Source: an uncultured Acidimicrobiales bacterium (lineage in GTDB: Bacteria > Actinomycetota > Acidimicrobiia > Acidimicrobiales > SHLQ01). Taken from it: DNA of 64,000 bases. The notes below the pieces were generated by a model, which ran no database searches, was not told where the DNA came from, and saw nothing but the letters and a program-made list of their open reading frames with translations. Positions 51,008-60,030 of the stretch are shown in pieces; position 1 is the first letter of the stretch; each line of letters opens with the position of its first letter. The stretch covers positions 1 to 64,000 of the forward strand of contig CALHYX010000004.1 in assembly GCA_938041035.1 (NCBI GenBank), given 5' to 3'. The translations under genes and the position numbers were made by a program.

Positions 51008-51013
51008 TAGGTT
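51008..51013 (+). promoter_or_regulatory. Candidate -10 box (TAGGTT) of the Atu-like operon
   Basis: TAGGTT lies 8 nt before the ATG at 51022. A TCGACG element sits 18 bp upstream and could act as a weak -35. It would be the promoter for the six overlapping genes that follow. Confidence 0.45.
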
Positions 51014-51021
51014 GGCGGGCG

Positions 51022-52662
51022 ATGACCAGATCGCTGCTCGCACCACCCATCCGATCGACGCTCGACACCGGCACCCCGGAGTTCGCGCAGAACAAGCGCG
51101 ACATGCTTGAGCAACTGGAGGTGATCGACGGCCTGCTCGACGAGGCGGAGGGCGGTGGCGGCCCCAAGCGCATGGACCGACACCGTTCGCGGGGCCAGCT
51201 CCCCATCCGCGAACGCATCGCCGCGGTGCTCGACCCCGACAGCCCGTTTCTCGAGATCAGCCCGCTGGCGGGGTACAAGTCCGACTATGCCGTCGGTGGC
51301 GGCATGGTGGTCGGGATCGGGGTGATCGCCGGGGTCGAGTGCGTGATCCAGGGCAACGACCCAACCGTGCTCGCCGGCGCACTCACCCCCTACTCCACGA
51401 AGAAGTGGATGCGGGCGCTCGAGATCTCGCGCGACAACAACATGCCGTACGTGAACTTCGTACAGTCCGCCGGCGGCGACCTCCGCATGAGTGGCGGGGG
51501 TGATGGCGCCAAGATCGCCAGTGACCATTTCGCCGAAACCGGCCGGTTCTTCTACGAGATGATCGAGCTGTCGAAGCTCCGCATCCCCACCGTGTGTGTG
51601 GTGTTCGGCAATGCCACCGCCGGTGGCGCCTACCAGCCCGGCATGTCCGACTACACGATCGTGATCAAGGAACAGTCGAAGATGTTCCTGGCCGGCCCTC
51701 CGTTGGTGAAGATGGCCACCGGCGAGGAGTCCGACGACGAGACCCTCGGCGGCGCCAAGCTCCACGCCGAGGTGTCCGGCAGCGGCGACTACTTCGCCGA
51801 AGACGAGATGGACGCGCTGCGGTTGTGCCGGGAGGTGGTGTCGCACCTGAACTGGCGCAAGTTGGGTCCGGAGCCGTCGCTCGCGGTCGAACCACCGGCC
51901 TATGACCCCGAAGACCTGCTCGGCATCGTCAGCCGCGACCTTCGCCAACCCGTCGACATCCGCGACGTCATCGCCAGAACCGTCGACGGCTCGCGGTTCG
52001 AGGAGTTCAAGCCCAGGTTTGGCACGACGATGGTGTGCGGCTGGGCGTCGATCCACGGCTACCCCATCGGCATTCTCGGCAACAACGGCGTGATTTACCC
52101 CGACGCCGCCCAGAAGGCCGCGCACTTCATCCAGCTGTGCAACCACATCGATCTACCGCTGCTGTTCCTCCAGAACGTGACCGGGTTCATGGTCGGCAAG
52201 GACTTCGAGGCCGACGGCATCATCAAAAAGGGTTCCCAACTCATCAACGCCGTCACCAACTCGACCGTCCCCCACTTCACGGTCACGATCGCATCGTCGT
52301 ACGGCGCGGGAACCTACGGCATGTCGGGCCGGGCGTTCGGCAACCGATTCACCTTCACCTGGCCCACGGCCAAGATCGCGGTGATGGGACCGAAGCAGAT
52401 CGCGGGGGTTATGTCGATCGTGCGCCGGTCGGCGGCCGAACGAGCCGGTGTCGAATTCGACGAGGAGGAGGACGCGGCCACCGTCGCCGCGGTGGAAGCC
52501 ATGCAGGAGAAGAGCTCGCTCGCGCTGCGGGCCACCTCCGCGGTGGCCGACGACGGCATCCTCGACCCCCGAGACACCCGCGACACGATCGGCATGTGCC
52601 TGTCCGCGGTCGCCAACGGCGAGATCGCGGGCGCCGAGGGCTACGGGGTGTTCCGACTGTGA
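51022..52662 (+). CDS. Acyl-CoA carboxylase beta subunit (AtuC-like)
   Basis: A 546-residue carboxyltransferase. It has RGQLPIRERIAAVLDPDSPF, GNDPTVLAGALTPYS, VFGNATAGGAYQPGMSDY and the C-terminal NNGVIYPDAAQKAAHF and TIASSYGAGTYGMSGR. It differs from the methylcrotonyl-type paralogue at 41.8-43.4 kb (GGAYQPGMSD instead of GGAYVPALSD). With a biotinylated alpha subunit and an AtuA-like gene in the same operon, a geranyl-CoA-carboxylase-type role (carboxylating a branched, terpenoid acyl-CoA) is likely. It is coupled to the alpha subunit by a GTGA overlap. Confidence 0.9.
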   Translation: MTRSLLAPPIRSTLDTGTPEFAQNKRDMLEQLEVIDGLLDEAEGGGGPKRMDRHRSRGQLPIRERIAAVLDPDSPFLEISPLAGYKSDYAVGGGMVVGIGVIAGVECVIQGNDPTVLAGALTPYSTKKWMRALEISRDNNMPYVNFVQSAGGDLRMSGGGDGAKIASDHFAETGRFFYEMIELSKLRIPTVCVVFGNATAGGAYQPGMSDYTIVIKEQSKMFLAGPPLVKMATGEESDDETLGGAKLHAEVSGSGDYFAEDEMDALRLCREVVSHLNWRKLGPEPSLAVEPPAYDPEDLLGIVSRDLRQPVDIRDVIARTVDGSRFEEFKPRFGTTMVCGWASIHGYPIGILGNNGVIYPDAAQKAAHFIQLCNHIDLPLLFLQNVTGFMVGKDFEADGIIKKGSQLINAVTNSTVPHFTVTIASSYGAGTYGMSGRAFGNRFTFTWPTAKIAVMGPKQIAGVMSIVRRSAAERAGVEFDEEEDAATVAAVEAMQEKSSLALRATSAVADDGILDPRDTRDTIGMCLSAVANGEIAGAEGYGVFRL

Positions 52663-54698
52663 GCGCCTCGGCCAGCCCCACCATCAACCGCTTCACCACC
52701 GTCCTGGTCGCCAACCGCGGAGAGATCGCCCGGCGGGTGATGCGCACCGCCGAGATCATGGGCCTCCGCACCGTGGCGGTCTACGTCGACGCCGATGCCG
52801 ACGCCATGTTCGTCGCGGAAGCCGACGAAGCCGTCCGGGTCGAGAGCTACCTCGACGCCGAAGCCATCATTGCTGCCGCCCAGGCCACCGGCGCGGGTGC
52901 CATCCACCCCGGCTATGGTTTTCTCGCCGAGAACGCAGCCTTCGCCGCCGCCGTCGAGTCGTCGGGGATCGCCTGGGTGGGCCCCCGCGCTGACGCCATC
53001 ACCGCCATGGGCGACAAGATCGCGGCCAAGGAGCTGGCCGTCGAGGCCGATGTTCCGGTATTGGGCTCCACCGCCGACCCCGGCGACTTCGCGTCGGTCG
53101 GTTACCCGCTGCTCATCAAGGCCGCAGCCGGCGGCGGCGGCAAGGGCATGAAGATCGTCGAGGGGGCCGCCGACCTCGACGAAGCCATCGCGTCCGCGCA
53201 ACGAGAAGCGCTGAGCGGATTCGGCGACGACCGGGTATTCGCTGAACGGTACGTGCCGCGGGCCCGCCATATCGAGATCCAGATCCTCGGCGACGACCAC
53301 GGTGGCCTGGTGCATCTGGGTGAGCGCGAGTGCAGCATTCAGCGGCGACACCAAAAGATCATCGAGGAATCGCCGTCGCCGTTCGTGTCCGACGAAATGC
53401 GTACGGCGATGGGCGAGGCCGCGCTTCGGTTGGCGGCGACGTTGTCGTACCGCTCCGCCGGCACCGTCGAGTTCCTGGTCGACGACGACAGCGGCGAGTT
53501 CTTCTTCCTGGAGGTGAACACCCGGCTCCAGGTTGAACATCCGGTCACCGAAGAGGTCACCGGTGTCGACCTCGTGCGCGAACAGTTGCGTATTGCGATG
53601 GGTGAGCCGCTTGGCTACGGCCAGGAGGCGGTGCGCTTTGCCGGGCACGCCATCGAGGCCCGGCTGTACGCCGAAGATCCGGCCAACGACTTCCTGCCGG
53701 CGATCGGTGTGCTCGACGTGTTTGCCCCGGCGTCATCGCCCGCGGTTCGGTGGGACACGGGCGTGCGGAGTGGTTCGGTGATCGGCACCGACTTCGACCC
53801 CATGATCGCCAAGGTCATCAGCCACGGTGCGACCCGGGCCGAGGCCGCGGGCACGTTGGCCCTGGCGCTCGAACGGCTTCACCTCGGCGGGCTCATCACG
53901 AACCGGGCGTTCCTGAGCACCGTCTTGCGGTCGCCGGAGTACCTCGCGGGCGACACGACGACCGACTTCATCGACCGGGTGGGCCCCGCTCCGCAGCGCG
54001 AGGTCGGCGCCGATGAGATCGAACGGCTCGCGGTGGCCGCGGCGATGTGGTTACAGGGCGCCAACCGCCGTCAGGCCCACGTGATGACCAGCATCCCGAG
54101 CGGCTTTCGCATCGGACGCCTGCCCGCCGAGCAGATCACGTTCGCCGTGGCCGGCGATGACGATGCCCCCAACCAAACCGTGCACTACCGGCCCGAGCGC
54201 GACGGCTCGTTCACGCTGGGTCCCGACCGAGCCGCCCCGACCGGGACGGTCACGATCCACGAATGGACGGCATCCTCGATCGACCTTGCGGTCGATGGCC
54301 GGCGACGGGCCTACGCCGTCGCTCACCAGGGCCACCGGTTGCACCTGACGGGCGCGGGCGGCGGTATCAGCTTCACCGCGTTGCCCCGTTTCACGGTGCC
54401 CGAACCCGAGATCCCCGGCGGCGCGATCGCCGCACCGATGCCCGGCAAGGTCATCGAACTCCGGGTCGCGGTCGGCGCCACGGTGGAGGCCGGCGACGTG
54501 GTGGCGATTCTCGAAGCCATGAAGATGGAGAATCATCTGCGCGCCGCCGAAGCCGGCATCGTCACCGAGGTGCGCATGGCCGTCGGCGATCAGGTCGAGA
54601 AGGACCAACTGCTGCTGGTGATCGATTCCGGCGACGACGGGGAAGACGGCGAAGACATCGCCACCGCGACCGACACCGCCGAGGGGAGCTCGACGTGA
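52659..54698 (+). CDS. Acyl-CoA carboxylase alpha subunit (AtuF-like)
   Basis: A 679-residue biotin carboxylase/biotin carrier. Landmarks are VLVANRGEIARRVMR, HPGYGFLAENAAFA, KAAAGGGGKGMKIV, EVNTRLQVEHPVTEEV, and the C-terminal biotinyl site EAMKMENH. A last acidic tail (residues about 655-679) is unusual. GTG at 52659 overlaps the beta-subunit stop (GTGA), and its own stop overlaps the AtuA start the same way. It would load CO2 on biotin for the partner carboxyltransferase. Confidence 0.92.
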   Translation: MSASASPTINRFTTVLVANRGEIARRVMRTAEIMGLRTVAVYVDADADAMFVAEADEAVRVESYLDAEAIIAAAQATGAGAIHPGYGFLAENAAFAAAVESSGIAWVGPRADAITAMGDKIAAKELAVEADVPVLGSTADPGDFASVGYPLLIKAAAGGGGKGMKIVEGAADLDEAIASAQREALSGFGDDRVFAERYVPRARHIEIQILGDDHGGLVHLGERECSIQRRHQKIIEESPSPFVSDEMRTAMGEAALRLAATLSYRSAGTVEFLVDDDSGEFFFLEVNTRLQVEHPVTEEVTGVDLVREQLRIAMGEPLGYGQEAVRFAGHAIEARLYAEDPANDFLPAIGVLDVFAPASSPAVRWDTGVRSGSVIGTDFDPMIAKVISHGATRAEAAGTLALALERLHLGGLITNRAFLSTVLRSPEYLAGDTTTDFIDRVGPAPQREVGADEIERLAVAAAMWLQGANRRQAHVMTSIPSGFRIGRLPAEQITFAVAGDDDAPNQTVHYRPERDGSFTLGPDRAAPTGTVTIHEWTASSIDLAVDGRRRAYAVAHQGHRLHLTGAGGGISFTALPRFTVPEPEIPGGAIAAPMPGKVIELRVAVGATVEAGDVVAILEAMKMENHLRAAEAGIVTEVRMAVGDQVEKDQLLLVIDSGDDGEDGEDIATATDTAEGSST

Positions 54699-56449
54699 GC
54701 GAACCGCTACGGATCGCCAATTGCTCCGGGTTCTACGGGGACCGGCTCTCGGCGGCGGCCGAGATGGTCGACGGCGGGCCGATCGACGTGCTCACCGGCG
54801 ACTGGCTCGCCGAACTCACGATGCTGATCCTGGCGCGCACCCAGGCCAAGCGGCCCGGTGGCGGGTACGCCCGCACGTTTGTCAGGCAGATGGAACAGGT
54901 CATGGGCACCTGCCTCGACTCGGGCATCAAGGTGGTGACCAACGCGGGAGGCCTCGACCCCGACGGCTGCGCCGACGCGGTGGCCGAGGTCGCCGACACC
55001 CTCGGGCTGGCCCCCAGCATCGCCTATGTCGACGGCGACGACCTCCTCCCCCGGCTCGACGATCTCCTCGCGGCCGGGGTTACCCTCGAACACTTCGAGA
55101 ACGGCGAACCGTTGGGCGACCCCAGCCGGTTCATCAGCGCCAACGCGTATCTCGGCTGCTGGGGAATCGTCGACGCACTCGAACGCGGGGCCGACATCGT
55201 CATCACCGGCCGAACCACCGACGCGGCGGTGGTGTGTGGCCCGGCCGCATGGCACCACGGCTGGAAACGCGACGACTGGGATGCCCTCGCCGGGGCGGTC
55301 GCAGCGGGCCACGTCATCGAATGTGGCACCCAGGCCACCGGTGGCAATTACTCATTCTTTACCGAGCTCGACGGGCTCGAACGCACCGGCTTCCCGTGGG
55401 CCGAAGTCGCCGCTGATGGCGCGTCGGTCATCGGAAAGCACGACGGTACGGGCGGCGCCGTCACCGTGGGTACGGTGACCAGCCAGCTGTTGTACGAGAT
55501 CGGCGCCCCGGCCTACCTCGGCCCCGACGTGACCGCCCGGTTCGACACGATCGAACTCGAGCAGGTCGCTACCGACCGTGTGCGTATGAGCGGCGTCCGG
55601 GGAGAACCGCCTCCCTCCACGCTCAAGGTCGCGATGAACGAACTGGGCGGGTACCGGAGTGACCTGAACGTCGCCCTCACGGGTCTCGACATCGACGCCA
55701 AGGCGGCGCTGATCGACGAGGCCTTCTGGGCGGCGTGCCGGTACGACCGCGGCGACTATGAAAGCGTCGCGACCCGGGTGGTGCGCACCGACAAGGACGA
55801 TCCCGCCAGCAATGAAGAAGCGGTCGCCACGTGGCGGATCACCATCAAGGATCCCGACGAACGCAAGGTGAAGGCCGCGAGCGGCGCCATCAACGAACTC
55901 GCCCTGGCCACGATTCCCGGTATGTTCGGCGTCGGGGGCGGATCAGCCGGTAAGGCCTACGGCGTGTATCGACCGGCCCTCGTCCCGGCCGACCTGGTGC
56001 CCCAGAACGTCGTAGTGCTCAACGGCGACCGCTCGGTGGTCGACTCGGTGGCGCCGGCCGGGTCGGTCGCCATCGAGGTTCCACCGGAACCAACGGTCGC
56101 CGTGCCCGACGGCGAGACGGTTCGCCGACCGATCGGGCTGGTGGCCGGCTCGCGCTCGGGCGACAAGGGCGGCAACGCCAACCTGGGCGTGTTCACCCGC
56201 TCCGCCGAGGCGTTCGCCTGGCTCGACGACTTCCTCACGACCGAACGGCTGCGGGACCTGCTCCCCGAGACCGCAGACCTGGAGATCGATCGTTACCGGA
56301 TGCCCAACATCTGGTCGCTCAACTTCCTGATCCACGGGATTCTCCAGGAGGGGGTGGCCGCGTCGACCCGCCAGGATGGCCAGGCCAAGAGCCTGGGCGA
56401 GTGGCTGCGGGCGCGCCATGTCGACCTACCGGTCAGCCTGGTGCCGTGA
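54695..56449 (+). CDS. Acyclic terpene utilisation protein AtuA-like
   Basis: A 584-residue protein matching AtuA in length. The N-terminal DUF1446-type domain has RIANCSGFYGDRLSAAAEMV, DVLTGDWLAELTM, VVTNAGGLDPDG and ITGRTTDAA. The C-terminal about 110 residues (PIGLVAGSRSGDKGGNANLGV to DGQAKSLGEWLR) form the AtuA-like small domain. AtuA is required for growth on citronellol and geraniol in Pseudomonas but its biochemistry is not settled. Here it is embedded by GTGA overlaps between the carboxylase alpha subunit and a TetR gene, supporting an Atu-like pathway. Confidence 0.9.
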   Translation: MSEPLRIANCSGFYGDRLSAAAEMVDGGPIDVLTGDWLAELTMLILARTQAKRPGGGYARTFVRQMEQVMGTCLDSGIKVVTNAGGLDPDGCADAVAEVADTLGLAPSIAYVDGDDLLPRLDDLLAAGVTLEHFENGEPLGDPSRFISANAYLGCWGIVDALERGADIVITGRTTDAAVVCGPAAWHHGWKRDDWDALAGAVAAGHVIECGTQATGGNYSFFTELDGLERTGFPWAEVAADGASVIGKHDGTGGAVTVGTVTSQLLYEIGAPAYLGPDVTARFDTIELEQVATDRVRMSGVRGEPPPSTLKVAMNELGGYRSDLNVALTGLDIDAKAALIDEAFWAACRYDRGDYESVATRVVRTDKDDPASNEEAVATWRITIKDPDERKVKAASGAINELALATIPGMFGVGGGSAGKAYGVYRPALVPADLVPQNVVVLNGDRSVVDSVAPAGSVAIEVPPEPTVAVPDGETVRRPIGLVAGSRSGDKGGNANLGVFTRSAEAFAWLDDFLTTERLRDLLPETADLEIDRYRMPNIWSLNFLIHGILQEGVAASTRQDGQAKSLGEWLRARHVDLPVSLVP

Positions 56450-57123
56450 CCCGCACATCGGCCGAACTTCGAATCCAGGCGATCCCGCGGCCCGAGCGCA
56501 TGCTGTCGAAGGCTGACGAAGCGGCACTCACCGAACGCCAGTTGGAGCTGCTCGACCAACTGCCCGCGCTGTTTGACAAGGGATTCGCCCACCTCCGCAT
56601 GGCCGAGATCGCCCGGGAGATGAACTGCTCCCTGCGCACGCTCTACGGGTTGGCGCCGAGCCGCGAGAAGCTGGTTTTGATCGTCGTCGAACGGTCGCTG
56701 TGGTCGATCGGTCGCGCTGCCCGGTCGGCGCTCAGCGCCGCCACAACCGGCGATGCGGCCGGTGAGGCGACCCGACCGCTGGAGATGATCAGGGCGTATC
56801 TCACCGCCGCCAACATGGCGGTCGCCGATACGACCCATGAGTTCGCCCGGGACATCAGCGAGGTGTCCGGCGGCCACGAGCTGTGGGAGGCCCACTCGGA
56901 CTACCTGGTGGCCGTGACGCGCGAGCTCCTCGACATCGCGGTCGAACAGGGCGAGATCGCACCGGTCGATACCGCGGCTGCTGCCCGGGTCGTCGCCGGC
57001 CTCGGACGCGATTTCGCCCAACCCCACGTGCTGCGCTCAATCGCCAGCTCACCCAAACGGGCCGCTGACATGATGGTCGACGTCATCCTGCGCGGCCTCA
57101 CCACGGTGCCAGCCGCCGGCTGA
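56446..57123 (+). CDS. TetR-family regulator within the Atu-like operon
   Basis: A 225-residue TetR regulator. The helix-turn-helix lies at about residues 25-75 (LTERQLELLDQLPALFDKGF, then AEIAREMNCSLRTLYGLAPSREKLV). The ligand domain follows. The GTG at 56446 overlaps the AtuA stop, so the regulator is translated with the operon and probably autoregulates it, most likely responding to an acyl-CoA or terpenoid intermediate. The recognition helix is NCSLRTLYGLAP, with Gly-Leu where most TetRs have Tyr-His. Confidence 0.88.
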   Translation: MTRTSAELRIQAIPRPERMLSKADEAALTERQLELLDQLPALFDKGFAHLRMAEIAREMNCSLRTLYGLAPSREKLVLIVVERSLWSIGRAARSALSAATTGDAAGEATRPLEMIRAYLTAANMAVADTTHEFARDISEVSGGHELWEAHSDYLVAVTRELLDIAVEQGEIAPVDTAAAARVVAGLGRDFAQPHVLRSIASSPKRAADMMVDVILRGLTTVPAAG

Positions 57124-57164
57124 ACGCCCCCGCCACCGAACGCCTCAACGTTTCTGGAGACCCC

Positions 57165-57965
57165 ATGCACGTATCCGAAGTAACCGCCGATCTACTCGCC
57201 GAACACGATGCCCTCGACGCCGTCATGGCGGGCATCGACGACGCGGCATGGGATGCCCCGACCGCCAGCGAGCGGTGGTCGGTGACCGACCAGATCGCCC
57301 ACCTCACGTACTTCGACGGCACCGCCGCCCTGGCGATACGCGACCCCGAGGCTTTCGGGGTCGCCGCCCAGGAGATGTGGGAGGAAGGCATGAAAGGCGC
57401 CGAACATCTCGACCAGATACTGCACGGCGAGATGCGGGGGCTGGCACCCACCGCTCGGCTGGAACGATGGCGGGCGGGTCGCGCCGAACTGGCGGCCGCC
57501 GCCGCCGAACTGGCCGACGATGCGCGAGTCGCGTGGTACGGACCCTCGATGGGGTCGAAGTCGTTTCTCACGGCTCGACTGATGGAGACGTGGGCGCACG
57601 GACAAGACATCGTCGACACCGTCGGCGCGACCCGGGAGCCCACCGACCGGCTGCGCCACATCGCCCAGCTGGGAGTCATCACCCGAGGCTGGACCTACAT
57701 CAACCGCCAGGCCGAACCACCGGAGGGCGAGGTGGGGGTCGTGCTGGACAGCCCGTCGGGTGCGACCTGGGAGTGGGGCCCGGCCCACGCCGACAACCTG
57801 GTCACCGGCCCGGCCGAGGACTTCTGCCTGGTCGTCACCCAGCGGCGCCATGTCGCCGATACCGGTCTCGAAGCGACCGGCGAGGCGGCGATCGACTGGA
57901 TGCAGAAGGCGCAGGCGTTCGCCGGCCCGGCATCCGACGGACCCGCGGCGGGAACGTTCCGATGA
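57165..57965 (+). CDS. DinB/maleylpyruvate isomerase-fold protein (TIGR03084-like)
   Basis: A 266-residue four-helix-bundle metal-binding protein. It begins VTADLLAEHDALDAVMAG, then ERWSVTDQIAHLTYFD with the first His ligand, and LMETWAHGQDIVDTVG with a further His, as in mycothiol-dependent maleylpyruvate isomerase-type proteins (TIGR03084). The C-terminal half resembles an SCP2-like or thiol-binding domain. GGAG precedes the ATG. It is coupled to the following enoyl-CoA hydratase by an ATGA overlap. Probably uses mycothiol as cofactor; reaction unknown. Confidence 0.8.
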   Translation: MHVSEVTADLLAEHDALDAVMAGIDDAAWDAPTASERWSVTDQIAHLTYFDGTAALAIRDPEAFGVAAQEMWEEGMKGAEHLDQILHGEMRGLAPTARLERWRAGRAELAAAAAELADDARVAWYGPSMGSKSFLTARLMETWAHGQDIVDTVGATREPTDRLRHIAQLGVITRGWTYINRQAEPPEGEVGVVLDSPSGATWEWGPAHADNLVTGPAEDFCLVVTQRRHVADTGLEATGEAAIDWMQKAQAFAGPASDGPAAGTFR

Positions 57966-58726
57966 GCGACGCAAGCGGCGAGGTCGTCCACACCCGCGTC
58001 CAGAACGGGGTGATGACCATCACGCTCGACGATCAGGAGAATCGCAACGCACTTGGTTCGGCCCTGCTCGAACAGCTCCTCGATGCCATGGACGCCGCCG
58101 ACGCCGACCCCACGGTCCGCGTCGTGGTGCTCACCAACGAGGGCCGGGTGTTTTGTGCCGGGGCGAACCTGAAAGAGGGCGGAAGGGCCGCCAAACCGGG
58201 CCGCACCGGTCTCGATCTGTTCACCCGCTTCGAGAAGTCACCCAAGCCCTACGTAGCCCGTATCGCCGGTCATTGTGTCGCCGGCGGCATGGGTATCGCC
58301 GCGGCCTGTGACCTCTCGGTGGCCGTCGACACCGCCAAGATGGGGTTCACCGAGGTCCGCATCGGTGTGGCCCCGGCCATGATCTCGGTGCTGTGCCTAC
58401 CCAAGATGCGCACGGCCGACGCCAAGGCGGCGCTGTTGCGCGGCAATCGCTTTCTGGCCCCCGAGGCGGCTCGCATGGGGCTGATCAACAGCGCGGTGCC
58501 GGTCGATGAACTCGACGCCGAAGTCGAAGCCATCGTGAGCGATCTGTTGCTGGGTGGGCCCAACGCGATCGCCGCGACCAAGGCGCTCACGGTGCAGGTG
58601 CCGTCGATGGCGCAGGCCGACGCCTTCGCCTGGACCGCGGAGCTGTCGGCCGAATTGTTCCGCGGGGACGAAGCCGCCGAGGGAATGGCTGCGTTCCGCG
58701 AGAAGCGCCCACCCAACTGGGACTGA
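57962..58726 (+). CDS. Enoyl-CoA hydratase/isomerase family protein (AtuE-like candidate)
   Basis: A 254-residue crotonase. The first oxyanion segment is GRVFCAGANLKEGG (about residue 60), the second HCVAGGMGIAAACDLSVA (about residue 103), then FTEVRIGVAPAMI with the second catalytic Glu. Both catalytic positions look typical of a hydratase family member (LiuC/AtuE group: hydration after carboxylation). It is the last gene of the Atu-like operon, where a glutaconyl-CoA-type hydratase would be expected to act after the carboxylase. Confidence 0.88.
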   Translation: MSDASGEVVHTRVQNGVMTITLDDQENRNALGSALLEQLLDAMDAADADPTVRVVVLTNEGRVFCAGANLKEGGRAAKPGRTGLDLFTRFEKSPKPYVARIAGHCVAGGMGIAAACDLSVAVDTAKMGFTEVRIGVAPAMISVLCLPKMRTADAKAALLRGNRFLAPEAARMGLINSAVPVDELDAEVEAIVSDLLLGGPNAIAATKALTVQVPSMAQADAFAWTAELSAELFRGDEAAEGMAAFREKRPPNWD

Positions 58727-58748
58727 GGAGCCCGGGTCGCTCCGGTGG

Positions 58749-59936
58749 CTAACCGGCGATGAACGGCAGTGACTCGTAGCGCCGCACGTAGGGTCCGTCG
58801 GCGAAACAGCCTCGTTCGGCGTCGACCGAGAAGGCGGGGAACCGCTCGAGGAGGCGCTGGAGCACCACTCGCCCCTGCATGCGGGCCACGGCGGCGCCGA
58901 GGCAGTGGTGCGCCCCGTAGCCCAGGCTCAGGATGCGCCGGGGCGCCCGCCGAGCCACGAAGTCGTCAGCATCGGCGCCGAACTCGCGGTCGTCGCGGTT
59001 GGCGGCGCCGTAGTGAAGCATCACTTTCTGGTCGGCCGGAATCTCGACGCCGTCGACGACGACGGGAGCCGTCGTGGTGCGGGCGAGGTTCTGCACCGGC
59101 GAGGTGAGGCGAAGCAGTTCCTCGACCGTGTCGGGAACGAGGTCGGGATCGGTGAGCAGTTCGGCGCGCTGGTCGGGGTAGGCGCACAGCAGTTCGGCTG
59201 CACCACCCAGCAGGCCCGTCACCGTGTCGTTGCCCCCGGTGACCATGGTGAAGATGAACCCGACGATCCACATCGGGGTGGCGGCTGCGGTACCCGACTG
59301 GAGAAGATCGGAGATCAGATCGTCGCCCGGCTCGACCTGCTTGCGTTCGATCAGTTCGCCGGCGTAGGTCAACAGATCCATCAACGGGTCGCCCGCGTTG
59401 GCGATATCGCCGTCGGCGTTGGCGGCCACGATCCTCTGGGTCCACGCATCGAAGCGCACGAAGTCGCTCTCGGGAACACCGAGGTAATGGGCGACCGCGA
59501 AGCTCGGCAGGGGTTTGAACAACAGTTCGACGATGTCGACCTCGTCGGCACCGATGCGGTCGAGGCGTTCGTCGACGAACGCGGTGACGGCCGGTTCGAA
59601 CGGTTGCACGTTGCGGGGGGTCATGGGGCGGCTGACGGCCCGCCGCATCACCGTGTGATCGGGCGGGTCCATCATGACGATGGGCGCCGCCATATCGCCG
59701 AACATGTCCATGGCCGCCGGTTCGGGCGTCAGCCCCTGGGCCGATGAATACGTCGTCGTGTCGCGCACGGCGTCGAACACCGCATCGAAGCGACTCAACA
59801 CCCAGTAGTCGCCGCGTACGGGGTCGATGACGCGGTGCACCGGATCGTGGTCGCGCAGCCACCGGTAGCTGGCGAACGGATCGCGCCATGAATCACCACC
59901 GCGCAGGACGAAGCCCTCGGTATTCGTCATACTCAT
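58749..59936 (-). CDS. Cytochrome P450
   Basis: A 395-residue soluble P450. The I-helix motif is FTMVTGGNDTVTGLL (Gly-Gly-Asn-Asp-Thr), the ExxR lies in VEELLRLTSP, and the haem loop is LSLGYGAHHCLGAAVARM, with Leu instead of the usual Phe at its start. ATG at 59936 was chosen over 59930 because GGTGGTGG precedes it; a longer frame is unsupported. It is convergent with the enoyl-CoA hydratase and divergent from an SDR 94 bp away. Substrate unknown; terpenoid or steroid hydroxylation would fit the neighbours. Confidence 0.9.
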   Translation of the reverse strand: MSMTNTEGFVLRGGDSWRDPFASYRWLRDHDPVHRVIDPVRGDYWVLSRFDAVFDAVRDTTTYSSAQGLTPEPAAMDMFGDMAAPIVMMDPPDHTVMRRAVSRPMTPRNVQPFEPAVTAFVDERLDRIGADEVDIVELLFKPLPSFAVAHYLGVPESDFVRFDAWTQRIVAANADGDIANAGDPLMDLLTYAGELIERKQVEPGDDLISDLLQSGTAAATPMWIVGFIFTMVTGGNDTVTGLLGGAAELLCAYPDQRAELLTDPDLVPDTVEELLRLTSPVQNLARTTTAPVVVDGVEIPADQKVMLHYGAANRDDREFGADADDFVARRAPRRILSLGYGAHHCLGAAVARMQGRVVLQRLLERFPAFSVDAERGCFADGPYVRRYESLPFIAG

Positions 59937-60030
59937 CCACCACCCTTCCCTCGTGCGCCGAGCCTGCCGTACTTCGACCGATGGTGGCAAGACTCCTAGG
60001 CTCGATCCGTCGCCACTCTGAAGGAGATCC

